Assembly (NCBI GenBank): GCA_037039925.1
Contig: JAXRKP010000461.1
Coordinates: forward strand, 40,001 to 104,000
DNA: 64,000 nucleotides
Source of the DNA: Doris montereyensis
Lineage: Eukaryota > Mollusca > Gastropoda > Nudibranchia > Dorididae
Direction of reading: 5' to 3'
Shown: one piece after another, positions 22,277 to 34,694 of the stretch
Position numbering within the stretch: position 1 is the stretch's first letter
Layout: the number at the start of each line of letters is the position of its first letter
Notes under the pieces: model-generated
The model's database searches: none
What the model was told of the DNA's origin: nothing
Seen by the model: the letters and a program-made list of their open reading frames with translations, nothing else
Position numbers and translations under genes: made by a program

Positions 22277-23502
22277 AGGACGTTTGTGAAAAACTATGGA
22301 CGTGTTTACAGCCATTTGTAATGCCAAATTTGGACCATAAATGACTGACTGAATATTGCTACCGAATAGTATTACAAGACACAGTTCCCTGACTGCATCG
22401 GTTCTGTTGACAGCAAACATGTCAAAATTTGTCAACCAACTCAAAGCAAAATACTCAACATTGGACATATAATTTTCATACTTCACAGATACAAAGGGTA
22501 TCATGCTGTGATTGAGATGGAATAGTTTTTTTGTCGCTCGAATGTTTGGTTGCCATGGTAACAGCGGCCATATTGGAAGTGAACGAGGAGCGCATATGTT
22601 TTATCTTTGAGCTAAGGTAGACTTTGTTGTCTTTCCAGAATGGTTCCCATCTTGGCTGATGCAGATGTTGTCATTGCTTTCCTTGTTAATACTTTGGGTT
22701 TTGATCCTTCGTCCGACAGTATTGCTCCCAGATATTTAAACTGTGCAGTTTCAAGTTTCTCTCCGTTGGCGATGATTGTCGGTATGGGTTCCAGTGTCAC
22801 TGTTGGTCATCAGTTTTGTCTTGCTTGCACTGATTTCCATGCCGTATGCTGCGGAAGATGTATCTAGTCTTCTGACCAGATTATTCAGTTCTTGCTCTGT
22901 GCCTACGAGTCCGTTAATATCATCTGCGCAGGTTTGTGATTGTTCTTCCACCGTGGCTCACTGTTCCTTGGTGGCCGTTGAGTGCGTCTGTCATAACAGT
23001 GGTTCTGAACCAGTCTCCAACCTCCCCGTTTAGATACACTGCACTGCTGGCCTTGTTAAAGAGGTTCTGCGTGATACGGATAATGTTGGCAGTGATGTCG
23101 TTGTGGTTCATTGTCACCCAGAGTGCAGCATGCCACACCCCACCGAAAGCTTTCTTGAAGTCTATGAATACATGGTAGAGCTCTGGTGGGTGTTGAAGGT
23201 ATCGTTCGCACAAAATTCTGAAGTTAAATACCTGCTCAGTTGTACTGCGCCCGCTCTAAATTATACCTGTTGGTCGCTTCTGATTCCTTCTGCATGCGGC
23301 CGTAGTTTGCTTGGTTCGATCCATGTCTAAGTACGCTCCTGAGCATAACTCCATGGTGGAATCTCCTCATTTGGTTCATCGACTGCTTGAGAAGCCAGAT
23401 CACGTCCTGAAGAGGTTGGTTTTGATGTCACTAGCAAGGTGTATTCGGAGATAGCCTGTGGGTTGGCAGGATATATGTTGAGGAAAAGGCTTTCCTTAAA
23501 AG
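22277..23502. repeat. Array copy M0 (left partial)
   Basis: Begins within the Harbinger exon at GGACGTTTGTG and ends at TTAAAAG, where the 2.9-kb insertion starts. It lacks a ~70-bp segment of the reverse transcriptase near 22993, present in other copies, and carries the CCATGGTGGAATC variant at 23350. Confidence 0.93.
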
Positions 23503-24216
23503 TAGACTACCGCTTAGCAGCGGGCGAATTTGCCGTCATCGACCGAAAATAAGGTCGTCTTTAATCCTTCTATCTCTTTTAAATCAAACTCAACCTACAC
23601 AAAAAATTACTAGGTTATACTTAAATATCTGCCCTGTACGAAGATCTAAGCGGTTTTACCAGTATATTAGTAGTAAAAGAGATATAGCTCTTCAAAAATA
23701 GCTAACTTAACGCTGTACATCGCCGATTTTCATCGCTCAAAAACGGCTGCACACACTATAAATTCATGTGTTTCTCCAATTGCCTCGCGCGATGCGTTGA
23801 ATTTGCCTATCGCTTTACAATGAAGTGTGTTAAATTAGCCTTTGAATGAGCTTTCCTGTGCTATCAATTTCTCCAAGCTCCGATATCTATAAATAGCTTT
23901 AAACTTGGAAAATTGACTTATTTAGAGTCGGAAAATCCGATCTTTGCCGATTGAAAATGACTAAGAAATTTATATACTCGAATACAGTGTCCTCTTCTGG
24001 TTATCATGTCCAAAAATGACTATGATTGGTTGAATCAACTCGCGCCATCTATGAAAGCAAATGTAGTGCCTTCCCTTTACGCCCGTTCTCGAGATTTCAG
24101 TACTTTCACTTTCACTTTGAAACTGACTGCATAGCAATCAGCACCAGAACAACACCACTCTCCCGCTCTACTTCATTCCGATTCTAGATCTAGATAAACT
24201 TCTTTTCTCATTCAAA

Positions 24217-24915
24217 AATGGATATGGATCTTCTTGAAATGTGTGGTAAGTATGTCCTCTATTTTCTTTTAATTATTAAGATATATTATATGACCCAATT
24301 CCATTTGCTTATCGATTGTTGACAAATTTGACTGGAGAACGATTGTTTGGTGATTTAGAATTAGACTATGGCATGCATAAGCGTAGAAGAGCTAATTTAC
24401 ACTTATGGTCCACTATCAATATGTGGAAGCATAATAAGACTGTACATTGGTTTGTAGTTTGCGTGAAAAAGAGCAAAATAAAATTTTAGAGGCAGCCAAA
24501 AAAGAATTCAGAAAATTTAGTGTTACAAAGTAAACATTGTGAAGCCCAGGTTCGTGAGAAAGTAAAACACAAAATGCAGGAGAATAAGAGAAAGATGTAA
24601 GAAAGATTTAAAATATAGGAGAAAAAAAGCTGACATTTTAGATGCAATTATTTCAGATGGTGGATTGTGTAAGACTAGAGAAGATTTGGATAACTTAAGG
24701 AAAAATGGAACCGCAGAAAGTTTAAGAAATCAGATAAGATACGGGAAAATATTTTTGGATGAAAAAAGCTTAAAAGTAACAGGGACCATCAATACACTGT
24801 ACACATATAGTTGTTTATTACAGCAAATTTGTGAAGATGAAGATGATAACTCTTTATCTGCAGTGGACAAGAAGAGAAGAATTTTTTTCAGACTCTGATT
24901 CAAATTCTGATTGAT
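24217..24915 (+). pseudogene. Spliced-type transposon gene remnant, family unnamed
   Basis: ATG at 24217 opens MDMDLLEMCG, followed directly by a consensus donor (GTAAGTATG at 24246). A later block reads LTGERLFGDLELDYGMHKRR, then ILEAAKKEFRKF and an Arg/Lys-rich coiled segment (EAQVREKVKHKMQENKRKM). The final 77-aa frame (24665-24898) has CKTREDLDNLRKNG and LRNQIRYGKIFLDEKSLKV, ending in SDSDSNSD. The C-terminal arrangement (G-G-x-x-x-T-x-E-D/E-L, then a short basic helix and R-x-x-x-L) resembles a C-terminal cassette I recall from unnamed invertebrate transposon proteins. Two or three frameshifts are needed. No enzymatic motif was seen. Confidence 0.5.
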
Positions 24916-25249
24916 AATATTGAATGATTTTAATTTTGTTATATATACATGATGTAATTGTGAGTTCCTCGAGCTTGTGTAATTTGTCTAAATTTAATAT
25001 ATTCCTTATTCTTTCTTTTCATTTTTGCGTCGTGTATCCCGGCTGTGGGGTCGACTTTGAGTGACATTTCTATTACTACTATGAGCCGTCGTCCCTGGGA
25101 TATACCATACCCAAAGCTGCCATATCGTCTGCAACAACTGATCTCACAGGTTTCAGCTGAGTATAACAACACAAAGATAAGGCAGGCGACAAACAGTTGA
25201 CCTATTAGCTCTTACTCTTATAATTATTATTTAATGTTTTCTTTTTAGA

Positions 25250-25900
25250 GACACAAGTAGGCAAAGTTTCATTGATGTATCTTACTATTTAAGATTTTAT
25301 AATGAAAAACCTGATTTTTGCCAAAATATTTTCACGAGCATAGTTATTAATTTTTTTGCCCGCAACTCTGTTTATTTAATTCTATTATGATTAAACCCAC
25401 CAGAATTGTATTTCGTGACCCTCAAAGCATAAGTATAAGTATGCAAAGTTTCATTGATGTATCTTTGCGTTTAAGATTTTTATGATGAAAAACCTGAGTT
25501 TTGTCAAAATATTTTCCCAAGTGTAAATTACTATTTTTTGCCCACAACTCTGTTGATTTAGTTCCTGTCATAATTATAACACCATAAATGTATTTCTTGA
25601 CCATCAAAGCATAAGTATGCAAAGTTCATTGATGTATCTTACCATTTAAGATTTTAATGATGAAAACCCAGATTTTTCAAAATATTTTCCTGTTGCGTAA
25701 ATTATTAATTTTTGCCCACAACTTTGTTTATTTAGTTCCTATCATAATTAAAACACCAGAATTGTATGTCTTTACTCTCAAAGCATAAATATGCAAAATT
25801 TCATTGATGTATCTTGCCACTTAAGATTTTTGTGATGAAAAACCTGATTTTTGCCAAAATATCTTCCCGAGCCCAAATTATGCTTTTTGCCCGGTTTGGT
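25250..25900. repeat. ~176-bp tandem repeat, four copies
   Basis: GCAAAGTTTCATTGATG or close variants recur at 25261, 25443, 25619 and 25793 (spacings 182, 176, 174). Each unit also contains a GATGAAAAACCTGATTTTTG and a TTTTGCCCRCAACT block. It lies inside the 2.9-kb insertion and is AT-rich. Confidence 0.9.
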
Positions 25901-26424
25901 GGTATAATAATTCAGAAAATATTTCTTCTATGTCTCTGAAAAAAATTGGGCTAACTGTCTGGCACCAAATCTGCATTTAAGCGAAGTTATATGGTCTTTC
26001 TATGATTTATGGCATGTTTATGTACTCCCAAAAATGCCATTTTTTGACAATTTTGACCAAAATCATGTGTCGCACAATGTATTTTTTCTCTATTTTGGTG
26101 CTGTGTCATAATAAATATGTGAAAGATAACAGTCTCATTGCTTGTTTTCTGTTTTTCTATGTGTATGGCTGACGGATGCATGTAAAGTATTTAAGCTCAT
26201 ACCATTTTTATGGATTCTAGAGCCTCGTAAAATTGCATAATTTCACATTTTGAAACATAGCGTAAAAATCATAAGTGGAAAAATATTAGTAAAATTCATA
26301 CTTTTTATTTATCAACCGATTTTGATCATTTAAAAACTCTTATTCATGGTCTAGGAAGTACTATCTGTTTTACAATAAAAGAAACAGACTTCTGAAATTA
26401 AAATTTTATAGTCTGGAACAGCTA

Positions 26425-28491
26425 TTAAAAGCCCTTTGTCCTGCATTACAACAGACCACGCCTTTGATTTTGAAAAATAAAGGGAAACGACCTCTTATCA
26501 ATCGCTTTGGAGGGATTCTCGTGTAGAAAATTGGCACACGCATTGTTGTACGCCACCTGTGGATTTACAATATATCATGTAAACATCATGTCACAAAACA
26601 CAGAATACCAGTACATTCAATTTAAAGCCTAAACCAATATTCCCGTTTTGCACTTCACAGGGGTTGGTGTGGGATAATCTTACCAAAACAATTATAAAAA
26701 ATAAATATATAGCATTCTATTGTATACAGCGCATGTCCACAATCGGAATGATGATGAGTTTTACAATGGTATATGTACTAGCGCCTATCAGGCTGTGTAT
26801 CTCGTCCTTTGTGTTACGTCTAAGCTGTGGTCAAGAGAATTTCAAGTGCAAAGCGCTGAGAGGGTGAGCTTTGGGATAAAAAGATTCATGAATACAATCT
26901 TTTTTTTACACCATGTGATACCTGTTTGACGGTGTTAAGTGTGTGTTGAGAACACCACAATATGCTTGTTAACCTGACTTAAATGGGAAAAGCAATAGAT
27001 CAGTATTACTAACCTTATAGCACATACACATATGAGCTTGAAAACATGACATCAATAATCTTGAGTGAATTTCAGTTTGTAATTATGTGCTATTCATTTC
27101 GTTTCAGATACTTGGCAACTGGATGCACCATGGTGTCTCTCCATTATGAATATCTCCTTGGCATTGAAACAATTTATGGAATTGTTAAGGACGTTTGTGA
27201 AAAACTATGGACGTGTTTACAGCCATTTGTAATGCCAAATTTGGACATAAATGACTGGCTGAATATTGCTACCGAATAGTATTACAAGACACAGTTCCCT
27301 GACTGCATCGGTTCTGTTGACAGCAAACATGTCAAAATTTGTCACCCAACTCAAAGCAAAATACTCAACATTGGACATATAATTTTCATACTTCACAGAT
27401 ACAAAGGGTATCATGCTGTGATTGAGATGGAATAGTTTTTTTGTCGCTCGAATGTTTGGTTGCCATGGTAACAGCGGCCATATTGGAAGTGAACGAGGGA
27501 GCACATACGTTTTGTCTTTGAGCTAAGGTAGATTTTGTTGTCTTTCCAGAATGGTTCCCATCTTGGCTGATGCAGATGTTGTCATTGCTTTCCTTGTTAA
27601 TACTTTGGGTTTTGATCCTTCGTCCGACAGTATTGCTCCCAGATATTTAAACTGTGCACAGTTTCAAGTTTCTCTCGGTTGGCGATGATGTCAGTATGGC
27701 TTCCAGTGTCACTGTTGGTCATCAGTTTTGTCTTGCTTGCACTGATTTCCATGCCGTATGCTGCGGAAGATGTATCTAGTCTTCTGACCAGATTATTCAG
27801 TTCTTGCTCTGTGCCTGCCAGTCCGTTAATGTCATCTGCGAAGCGCAGGTTTGTGATTGTTCTTCCACCAAGGCTCACTGTTCCTTGGTGGTCGTTGAGT
27901 GCGTCTGTCATAATTATTTTTTTAGGAAGGCATTGAAAAGGGTCGGAGAGAGCAAGCACCCTTGTCTCACTCCAACAGTGGTTCTGAACCAGTTTCCAAC
28001 CTCCCCGTTTAGATATACTGCACTGCTGGCCTTGTTAAAGAGGTCTGCGTGATACGGATAATGTTGGCAGTGATGTCGTTGTGGTTCATTGTCACCCAGA
28101 GTGCAGCATGCCACACCCCACCGAAAGCTTTCTTGAAGTCTATGAATACATGGTAGAGCTCTGGTGGGTGTTGAAGGTATCGTTCGCACAAAATTCTGAA
28201 GTTAAATACCTGCTCAGTTGTACTGCGCCCTGCTGTAAATTATACCTGTTGGTCGCTTCTGATTCCTTCTGCATGCGGCCGTAGTTTGCTTGGTTCGATC
28301 CATGTCTAAGTATGCTCCTGAGCATAACTCCCTCATTTGGTTCATCGACATAACTCCCTCATTTGGTTCATCGACTGCTTGAGCAGCCAGATCAAGTCCT
28401 GAAGAGGTTGGTTTTGATGTCACTGGCAAGATGTATTCGGAGATAGCCTGTGGGTTGGCAGGATATATCCCGGTTGAGGAAAAGGCTTTCC
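26425..28491. repeat. Array copy M1
   Basis: Full unit. The Harbinger exon has the edge-type variants (GGACGTGTTT, TTGCCATGG). Its right end already carries the 26-bp duplication ATAACTCCCTCATTTGGTTC... typical of the core copies. Confidence 0.95.
27046..27436 (+). pseudogene. PIF/Harbinger transposase fragment in array monomer (representative)
   Basis: FRYLATGCTMVSLHYEYLLG, then GIVKDVCEKLWTCLQPFVMP and, after a stop, YYKTQFPDCIGSVDSKHVKI. This is the HARBI1-like order: helical N-terminal region, then the first catalytic Asp in SVDSKH. A splice acceptor TTTCGTTTCAG precedes RYLATG (27105-27107). The fragment ends at RYKGYHAVIEME and lacks the second Asp and the Glu. The same segment occurs at 29115, 31184, 33247, 35318, 37379 and 39434. 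Confidence 0.85.
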
Positions 28492-28640
28492 TTAAAAGCC
28501 CTTTGTCCTGCATTACAACAGACCACGCCTTTGATTTTGAAAAACAAAGGGAAACGACCTCTTATCAATCGCTTTGGAGGATTCTCGTGTAGAAAATTGG
28601 CACACGCATTGTTGTACGCCACCTGTGGATTTACAATATA
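28214..28640 (-). pseudogene. Remnant of a third transposon protein in array monomer (representative)
   Basis: The minus-strand frame 28513-28214 begins QDKGLLRKAFSSTGIYPANP and continues AISEYILPVTSKPTSSGLDL. The F-x-x-x-G-I-Y-P-x-N-P pattern resembles the end of pogo/Tigger or other DDE-1-type transposases. It then passes into LINE sequence. Similar copies occur in each monomer. Assignment is tentative. Confidence 0.4.
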
Positions 28641-30564
28641 TCATGTAAACATGATGTCACAAAACACAGAATACCAGTACATTCAATTTAAAGCCTAAAC
28701 CAATATTCCCGTTTTTGCACTTCACAGGGGTTGGTGTGGGATTATCTTACCAAAACAATTATAAAAAATAAATATATAGTATTCTATTGTATACAGCGCA
28801 TGTCCATGATCGGAATGATGATGAGTTTTACGATAGTATATGTACTAGCGCCTATCAGTCTGCGTATCTCGTCCTTTGTGTTACGTCTAAGCTGTGGTCA
28901 AGAGAATTTCAATTGCAAAGCGCTGAGAGGGTGAACTTTGGGATAAAAAGATTCATGAATACAATCTTTTTTTTTTACACCATGTGATACCTGTTTGACG
29001 GTGTTAAGTGTGTGTTGAGAACACCACAATATGCCTGTTAACCTGACTTAAATGGGAAAAGCAATAGATCAGTATTACTAACCTTTATAGCACATACACA
29101 TATGAGCTAAAAACATGACATCAATAATCTTGAGTGAATTTCAGTTTGTAATTATGTGCTATTCATTTCGTTTCAGATACTTGGCAACTGGATGCACCAT
29201 GGTGTCTCTCCATTATGAATATCTCCTTAGCATTGAAACAATTTGTGGAATTGTCAAGGACGTTTGTGAAAAACTATGGATGTGTTTACAGCCATTTGTA
29301 ATGCCAAATTTGGACCAAAATGACTGGCTGAATATTGCTACCGAATAGTATTACAAGACACAGTTCCCTGACTGCATCGGTTCTGTTGACAGCAAATGTG
29401 TCAGAATTTGTCAACCAACTCAAAGCAAAATACTCAACATTGGACATATAATTTTCATACTTCACAGATACAAAGGGTATCATGCTGTGATTGAGATGGA
29501 ATAGTTTTTTTGTCGCTCGAAATTTTTGGTTGCCTTGGTAACAGCGGCCAAATTGGAAGTGAACGAGGGAGCGCATATGTTTTATCTTTCAGCTAAGGTA
29601 GACTTTGTTGTCTTCCCAGAATGGTTCCCATCTTGGCTGATGCAGATGTTGTCATTGCTTTCCTTGTTAATACTTTGGGTTTTGATCCTTCGTCCGACAG
29701 TATTGCTCCCAGATATTTAAACTGTGCACAGTTTCAAGTTTCTCTCCGTTGGCGATGATGTCAGTATGGCTTCCAGTGTCACTGTTGGTCATCAGTTTTG
29801 TCTTGCTTGCACTGATTTCCATGCTGTATGCTGCGGAAGATGTATCTAGTCTTCTGACCAGATTATTCAGTTCTTGCTCTGTGCCTGCCAGTCCGTTAAT
29901 GTCATCTGCGAAGAAGCGCAGGTTTGTGATTGTTCTTCCACCAAGGCTCACTGTTCCTTGGTGGTCGTTGAGTGCGTCTGTCATAAAAATTTTTTTAGGA
30001 AGGCATTGAAAAGGGTCGGAGAGAGCAAGCACCCTTGTCTCACTCCAACAGTGGTTCTGAACCAGTTTCCAACCTCCCCGTTTAGATATACTGCACTGCT
30101 GGCCTTGTTAAAGAGGTCTGCGTGATACGGATAATGTTGGCAGTGATGTCGTTGTGGTTCATTGTCACCCAGAGTGCAGCATGCCACACCCCACCGAAAG
30201 CTTTCTTGAAGTCTATGAATACATGGTAGAGCTCTGGTGGGTGTTGAAGGTATCGTTCGCACAAAATTCTGAAGTTAAATACCTGCTCAGTTGTACTGCG
30301 CCCTGCTGTAAATTATACCTGTTGGTCGCTTCTGATTCCTTCTGCATGCGGCCGTAGTTTGCTTGGTTCGATCCATGTCTAAGTATGCTCCTGAGCATAA
30401 CTCCCTCATTTGGTTCATCGACATAACTCCCTCATTTGGTTCATCGACTGCTTGAGCAGCCAGATCAAGTCCTGAAGAGGTTGGTTTTGATGTCACTGGC
30501 AAGATGTATTCGGAGATAGCCTGTGGGTTGGCAGGATATATCCCGGTTGAGGAAAAGGCTTTCC
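28492..30564. repeat. Array copy M2
   Basis: Core-type unit (GGATGTGTTT, TTGCCTTGG, duplicated CTCATTTGGTTCATCGAC). Confidence 0.95.
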
Positions 30565-32627
30565 TTAAAAGCCCTTTGTCCTGCATTACAACAGACCACG
30601 CCTTTGATTTTGAAAAACAAAGGGAAACGACCTCTTATCAATCGCTTTGGAGGGATTCTCGTGTAGAAAATTGGCACACGCATTGTTGTACGCCACCTGT
30701 GGATTTACAATATATCATGTAAACATCATGTCACAAAACACAGAATACCAGTACATTCAATTTAAAGCCTAAACCAATATTCCCGTTTTGCACTTCACAG
30801 GGGTTGGTGTGGGATTATCTTACCAAAACAATTATAAAAAATAAATATATAGTATTCTATTGTATACAGCGCATGTCCACAATCGGAATGATGATGAGTT
30901 TTACAATAGTATATGTACTAGCGCCTATCAGTCTGCGTATCTCGTCCTTTGTGTTACGTCTAAGCTGTGGTCAAGAGAATTTCAAGTGCAAAGCGCTGAG
31001 AGGGTGAACTTTGGGATAAAAAGATTCATGAATACAATCTTTTTTTACACCATGTGATACCTGTTTGACGGTGTTAAGTGTGTGTTGAGAACACCACAAT
31101 ATGCTTGTTAACCTGACTTAAATGGGAAAAGCAATAGATCAGTATTACTAACCTTATAGCACATACACATATGAGCTAAAAACATGACATCAATAATCTT
31201 GAGTGAATTTCAGTTTGTAATTATGTGCTATTCATTTCGTTTCAGATACTTGGCAACTGGATCCACCATGGTGTCTCTCCATTATGAATATCTCCTTAGC
31301 ATTGAAACAATTTGTGGAATTGTTAAGGACGTTTGTGAAAAACTATGGATGTGTTTACAGCCATTTGTAATGCCAAATTTGGACCAAAATGACTGGCTGA
31401 ATATTGCTACCGAATAGTATTACAAGACACAGTTCCCTGACTGCATCGGTTCTGTTGACAGCAAACATGTCAAAATTTGTCACCCAACTCAAAGCAAAAT
31501 ACTCAACATTGGACATATAATTTTCATACTTCACAGATACAAAGGGTATCATGCTGTGATTGAGATGGAATAGTTTTTTTGTCGCTCGAAATTTTTGGTT
31601 GCCTTGGTAACAGCGGCCAAATTGGAAGTGAACGAGGGAGCACATATGTTTTATCTTTGAGCTAAGGTAGATTTTGTTGTCTTCCCAGAATGGTTCCCAT
31701 CTTGGCTGATGCAGATGTTGTCATTGCTTTCCTTGTTAATACTTTGGGTTTTGATCCTTCGTCCGACAGTATTGCTCCCAGATATTTAAACTGTGCACAG
31801 TTTCAAGTTTCTCTCCGTTGGCGATGATGTCAGTATGGCTTCCAGTGTCACTGTTGGTCATCAGTTTTGTCTTGCTTGCACTGATTTCCATGCCGTATGC
31901 TGCGGAAGATGTATCTAGTCTTCTGACCAGATTATTCAGTTCTTGCTCTGTGCCTGCCAGTCCGTTAATGTCATCTGCGAAGCGCAGGTTTGTGATTGTT
32001 CTTCCACCAAGGCTCACTGTTCCTTGGTGGTCGTTGAGTGCGTCTGTCATAATTATTTTTTTAGGAAGGCATTGAAAAGGGTCGGAGAGAGCAAGCACCC
32101 TTGTCTCACTCCAACAGTGGTTCTGAACCAGTCTCCAACCTCCCGTTTAGATACACTGCACTGCTGGCCTTGTTAAAGAGGTTCTGCGTGATACGGATAA
32201 TGTTGGCAGTGATGTCGTTGTGGTTCATTGTCACCCAGAGTGCAGCATGCCACACCCCACCGAAAGCTTTCTTGAAGTCTATGAATACATGGTAGAGCTC
32301 TGTGGGTGTTGAAGGTATCGTCGCACAAAATTCTGAAGTTAAATACCTGCTCAGTTGTACTGCGCCCTGCTGTAAATTATACCTGTTGGTCGCTTCTGAT
32401 TCCTTCTGCATGCGGCCGTAGTTTGCTTGGTTCGATCCATGTCTAAGTATGCTCCTGAGCATAACTCCTCATTTGGTTCATCGACATAACTCCCTCATTT
32501 GGTTCATCGACTGCTTGAGCAGCCAGATCAAGTCCTGAAGAGGTTGGTTTTGATGTCACTGACAAGATGTATTCGGAGATAGCCTGTGGGTTGGCAGGAT
32601 ATATCCCTGTTGAGGAAAAGGCTTTCC
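30565..32627. repeat. Array copy M3
   Basis: Core-type unit with small indels in the reverse transcriptase (for example CTCTGTGGGTGTT near 32300). Confidence 0.95.
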
Positions 32628-34694
32628 TTAAAAGCCCTTTGTCCTGCATTACAACAGACCACGCCTTGATTTTGAAAAAACAAAGGGAAACGACCTCTTA
32701 TCAATCGCTTTGAGGATTCTCGTGTAGAAAATTGGCACACGCATTGTTGTACGCCACCTGTGGATTTACAATATATCATGTAAACATGATGTCACAAAAC
32801 ACAGAATACCAGTACATTCAATTTAAAGCCTAAACCAATATTCCCGTTTTTGCACTTCACAGGGGTTGGTGGGATTATCTTACCAAAACAATTATAAAAA
32901 ATAAATATATAGTATTCTATTGTATACAGCGCATGTCCATGATCGGAATGATGATGAGTTTTACGATAGTATATGTACTAGCGCCCTATCAGTCTGCGTA
33001 TCTCGTCCTTTGTGTTACGTCTAAGCTGTGGTCAAGAGAATTTCAATTGCAAAGCGCTGAGAGGGTGAACTTTGGGATAAAAAGATTCATGAATACAATC
33101 TTTTTTTTTACACCATGTGATACCTGTTTGACGGTGTTAAGTGTGTGTTGAGAACACCACAATATGCCTGTTAACCTGACTTAAATGGGAAAAGCAATAG
33201 ATCAGTATTACTAACCTTATAGCACATACACATATGAGCTAAAAACATGACATCAATAATCTTGAGTGAATTTCAGTTTGTAATTATGTGCTATTCATTT
33301 CGTTTCAGATACTTGGCAACTGGATGCACCATGGTGTCTCTCCATTATGAATATCTCCTTGGCATTGAAACAATTTGTGGAATTGTCAAGGACGTTTGTG
33401 AAAAACTATGGATGTGTTTACAGCCATTTGTAATGCCAAATTTGGACCAAAATGACTGGCTGAATATTGCTACCGAATAGTATTACAAGACACAGTTCCC
33501 TGACTGCATCGGTTCTGTTGACAGCAAATGTGTCAGAATTTGTCAACCAACTCAAAGCAAAATACTCAACATTGGACATATAATTTTCATACTTCACAGA
33601 TACAAAGGGTATCATGCTGTGATTGAGATGGAATAGTTTTTTTGTCGCTCGAATGTTTGGTTGCCTTGGTAACAGCGGCCAAATTGGAAGTGAACGAGGG
33701 AGCGCATATGTTTTATCTTTCAGCTAAGGTAGACTTTGTTGTCTTCCCAGAATGGTTCCCATCTTGGCTGATGCAGATGTTGTCATTGCTTTCCTTGTTA
33801 ATACTTTGGGTTTTGATCCTTCGTCCGACAGTATTGCTCCCAGATATTTAAACTGTGCACAGTTTCAAGTTTTCTCTCGGTTGGCGATGATGTCAGTATG
33901 GCTTCCAGTGTCACTGTTGGTCATCAGTTTTGTCTTGCTTGCACTGATTTCCATGCCGTATGCTGCGGAAGATGTATCTAGTCTTCTGACCAGATTATTC
34001 AGTTCTTGCTCTGTGCCTGCCAGTCCGTTAATGTCATCTGCTAAGCGAGGTTTGTGATTGTTCTTCCACCAAGGCTCACTGTTCCTTGGTGGTCGTTGGA
34101 GTGCGTCTGTCATAATTATTTTTAGGGAAGGCATTGAAAAGGGTCGGAGAGAGCAAGCACCCTTGTCTCACTCCAACAGTGGTTCTGAACCAGTTTCCAA
34201 CCTCCCCGTTTAGATATACTGCACTGCTGGCCTTGTTAAAGAGGTTCTGCGTGATACGGATAATGTTGGCAGTGATGTCGTTGTGGTTCATTGTCACCCA
34301 GAGTGCAGCATGCCACACCCCACCGAAAGCTTTCTTTGAAGTCTATGAATACATGGTAGAGCTCTGGTGGGTGTTGAAGGTATCGTTCGCACAAAATTCT
34401 GAAGTTAAATACCTGCTCAGTTGTACTGCGCCCTGCTGTAAATTATACCTGTTGGTCGCTTCTGATTCCTTCTGCATGCGGCCGTAGTTTGCTTGGTTCG
34501 ATCCATGTCTAAGTATGCTCCTGAGCATAACTCCTCATTTGGTTCATCGACATAACTCCCCTCATTTGGTTCATCGACTGCTTGAGCAGCCAGATCAAGT
34601 CCTGAAGAGGTTGGTTTTGATGTCACTGGCAAGATGTATTCGGAGATAGCCTGTGGGTTGGCAGGATATATCCTGGTTGAGGAAAAGGCTTTCC
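32628..34694. repeat. Array copy M4
   Basis: Core-type unit. Extra single-base changes break the FADD-containing frame near 34040. Confidence 0.95.

Larger units (their letters stand above)
23503..26424. mobile_element. 2.9-kb insertion with TTAAAAG flanks
   Basis: It interrupts the array exactly at TTAAAAG, which is present on both sides (23496-23502 and 26425-26431), once in the uninterrupted monomers. The direct repeat could reflect a TTAA or 7-bp target duplication. Terminal inverted repeats are not evident (TAGACTACCG versus TAGCTGTTCC on the inverted right end). It carries a plus-strand gene remnant and a ~176-bp tandem repeat. Superfamily is not assigned; TTAA would fit piggyBac or Kolobok, but no transposase of either was recognised. 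Confidence 0.7.
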
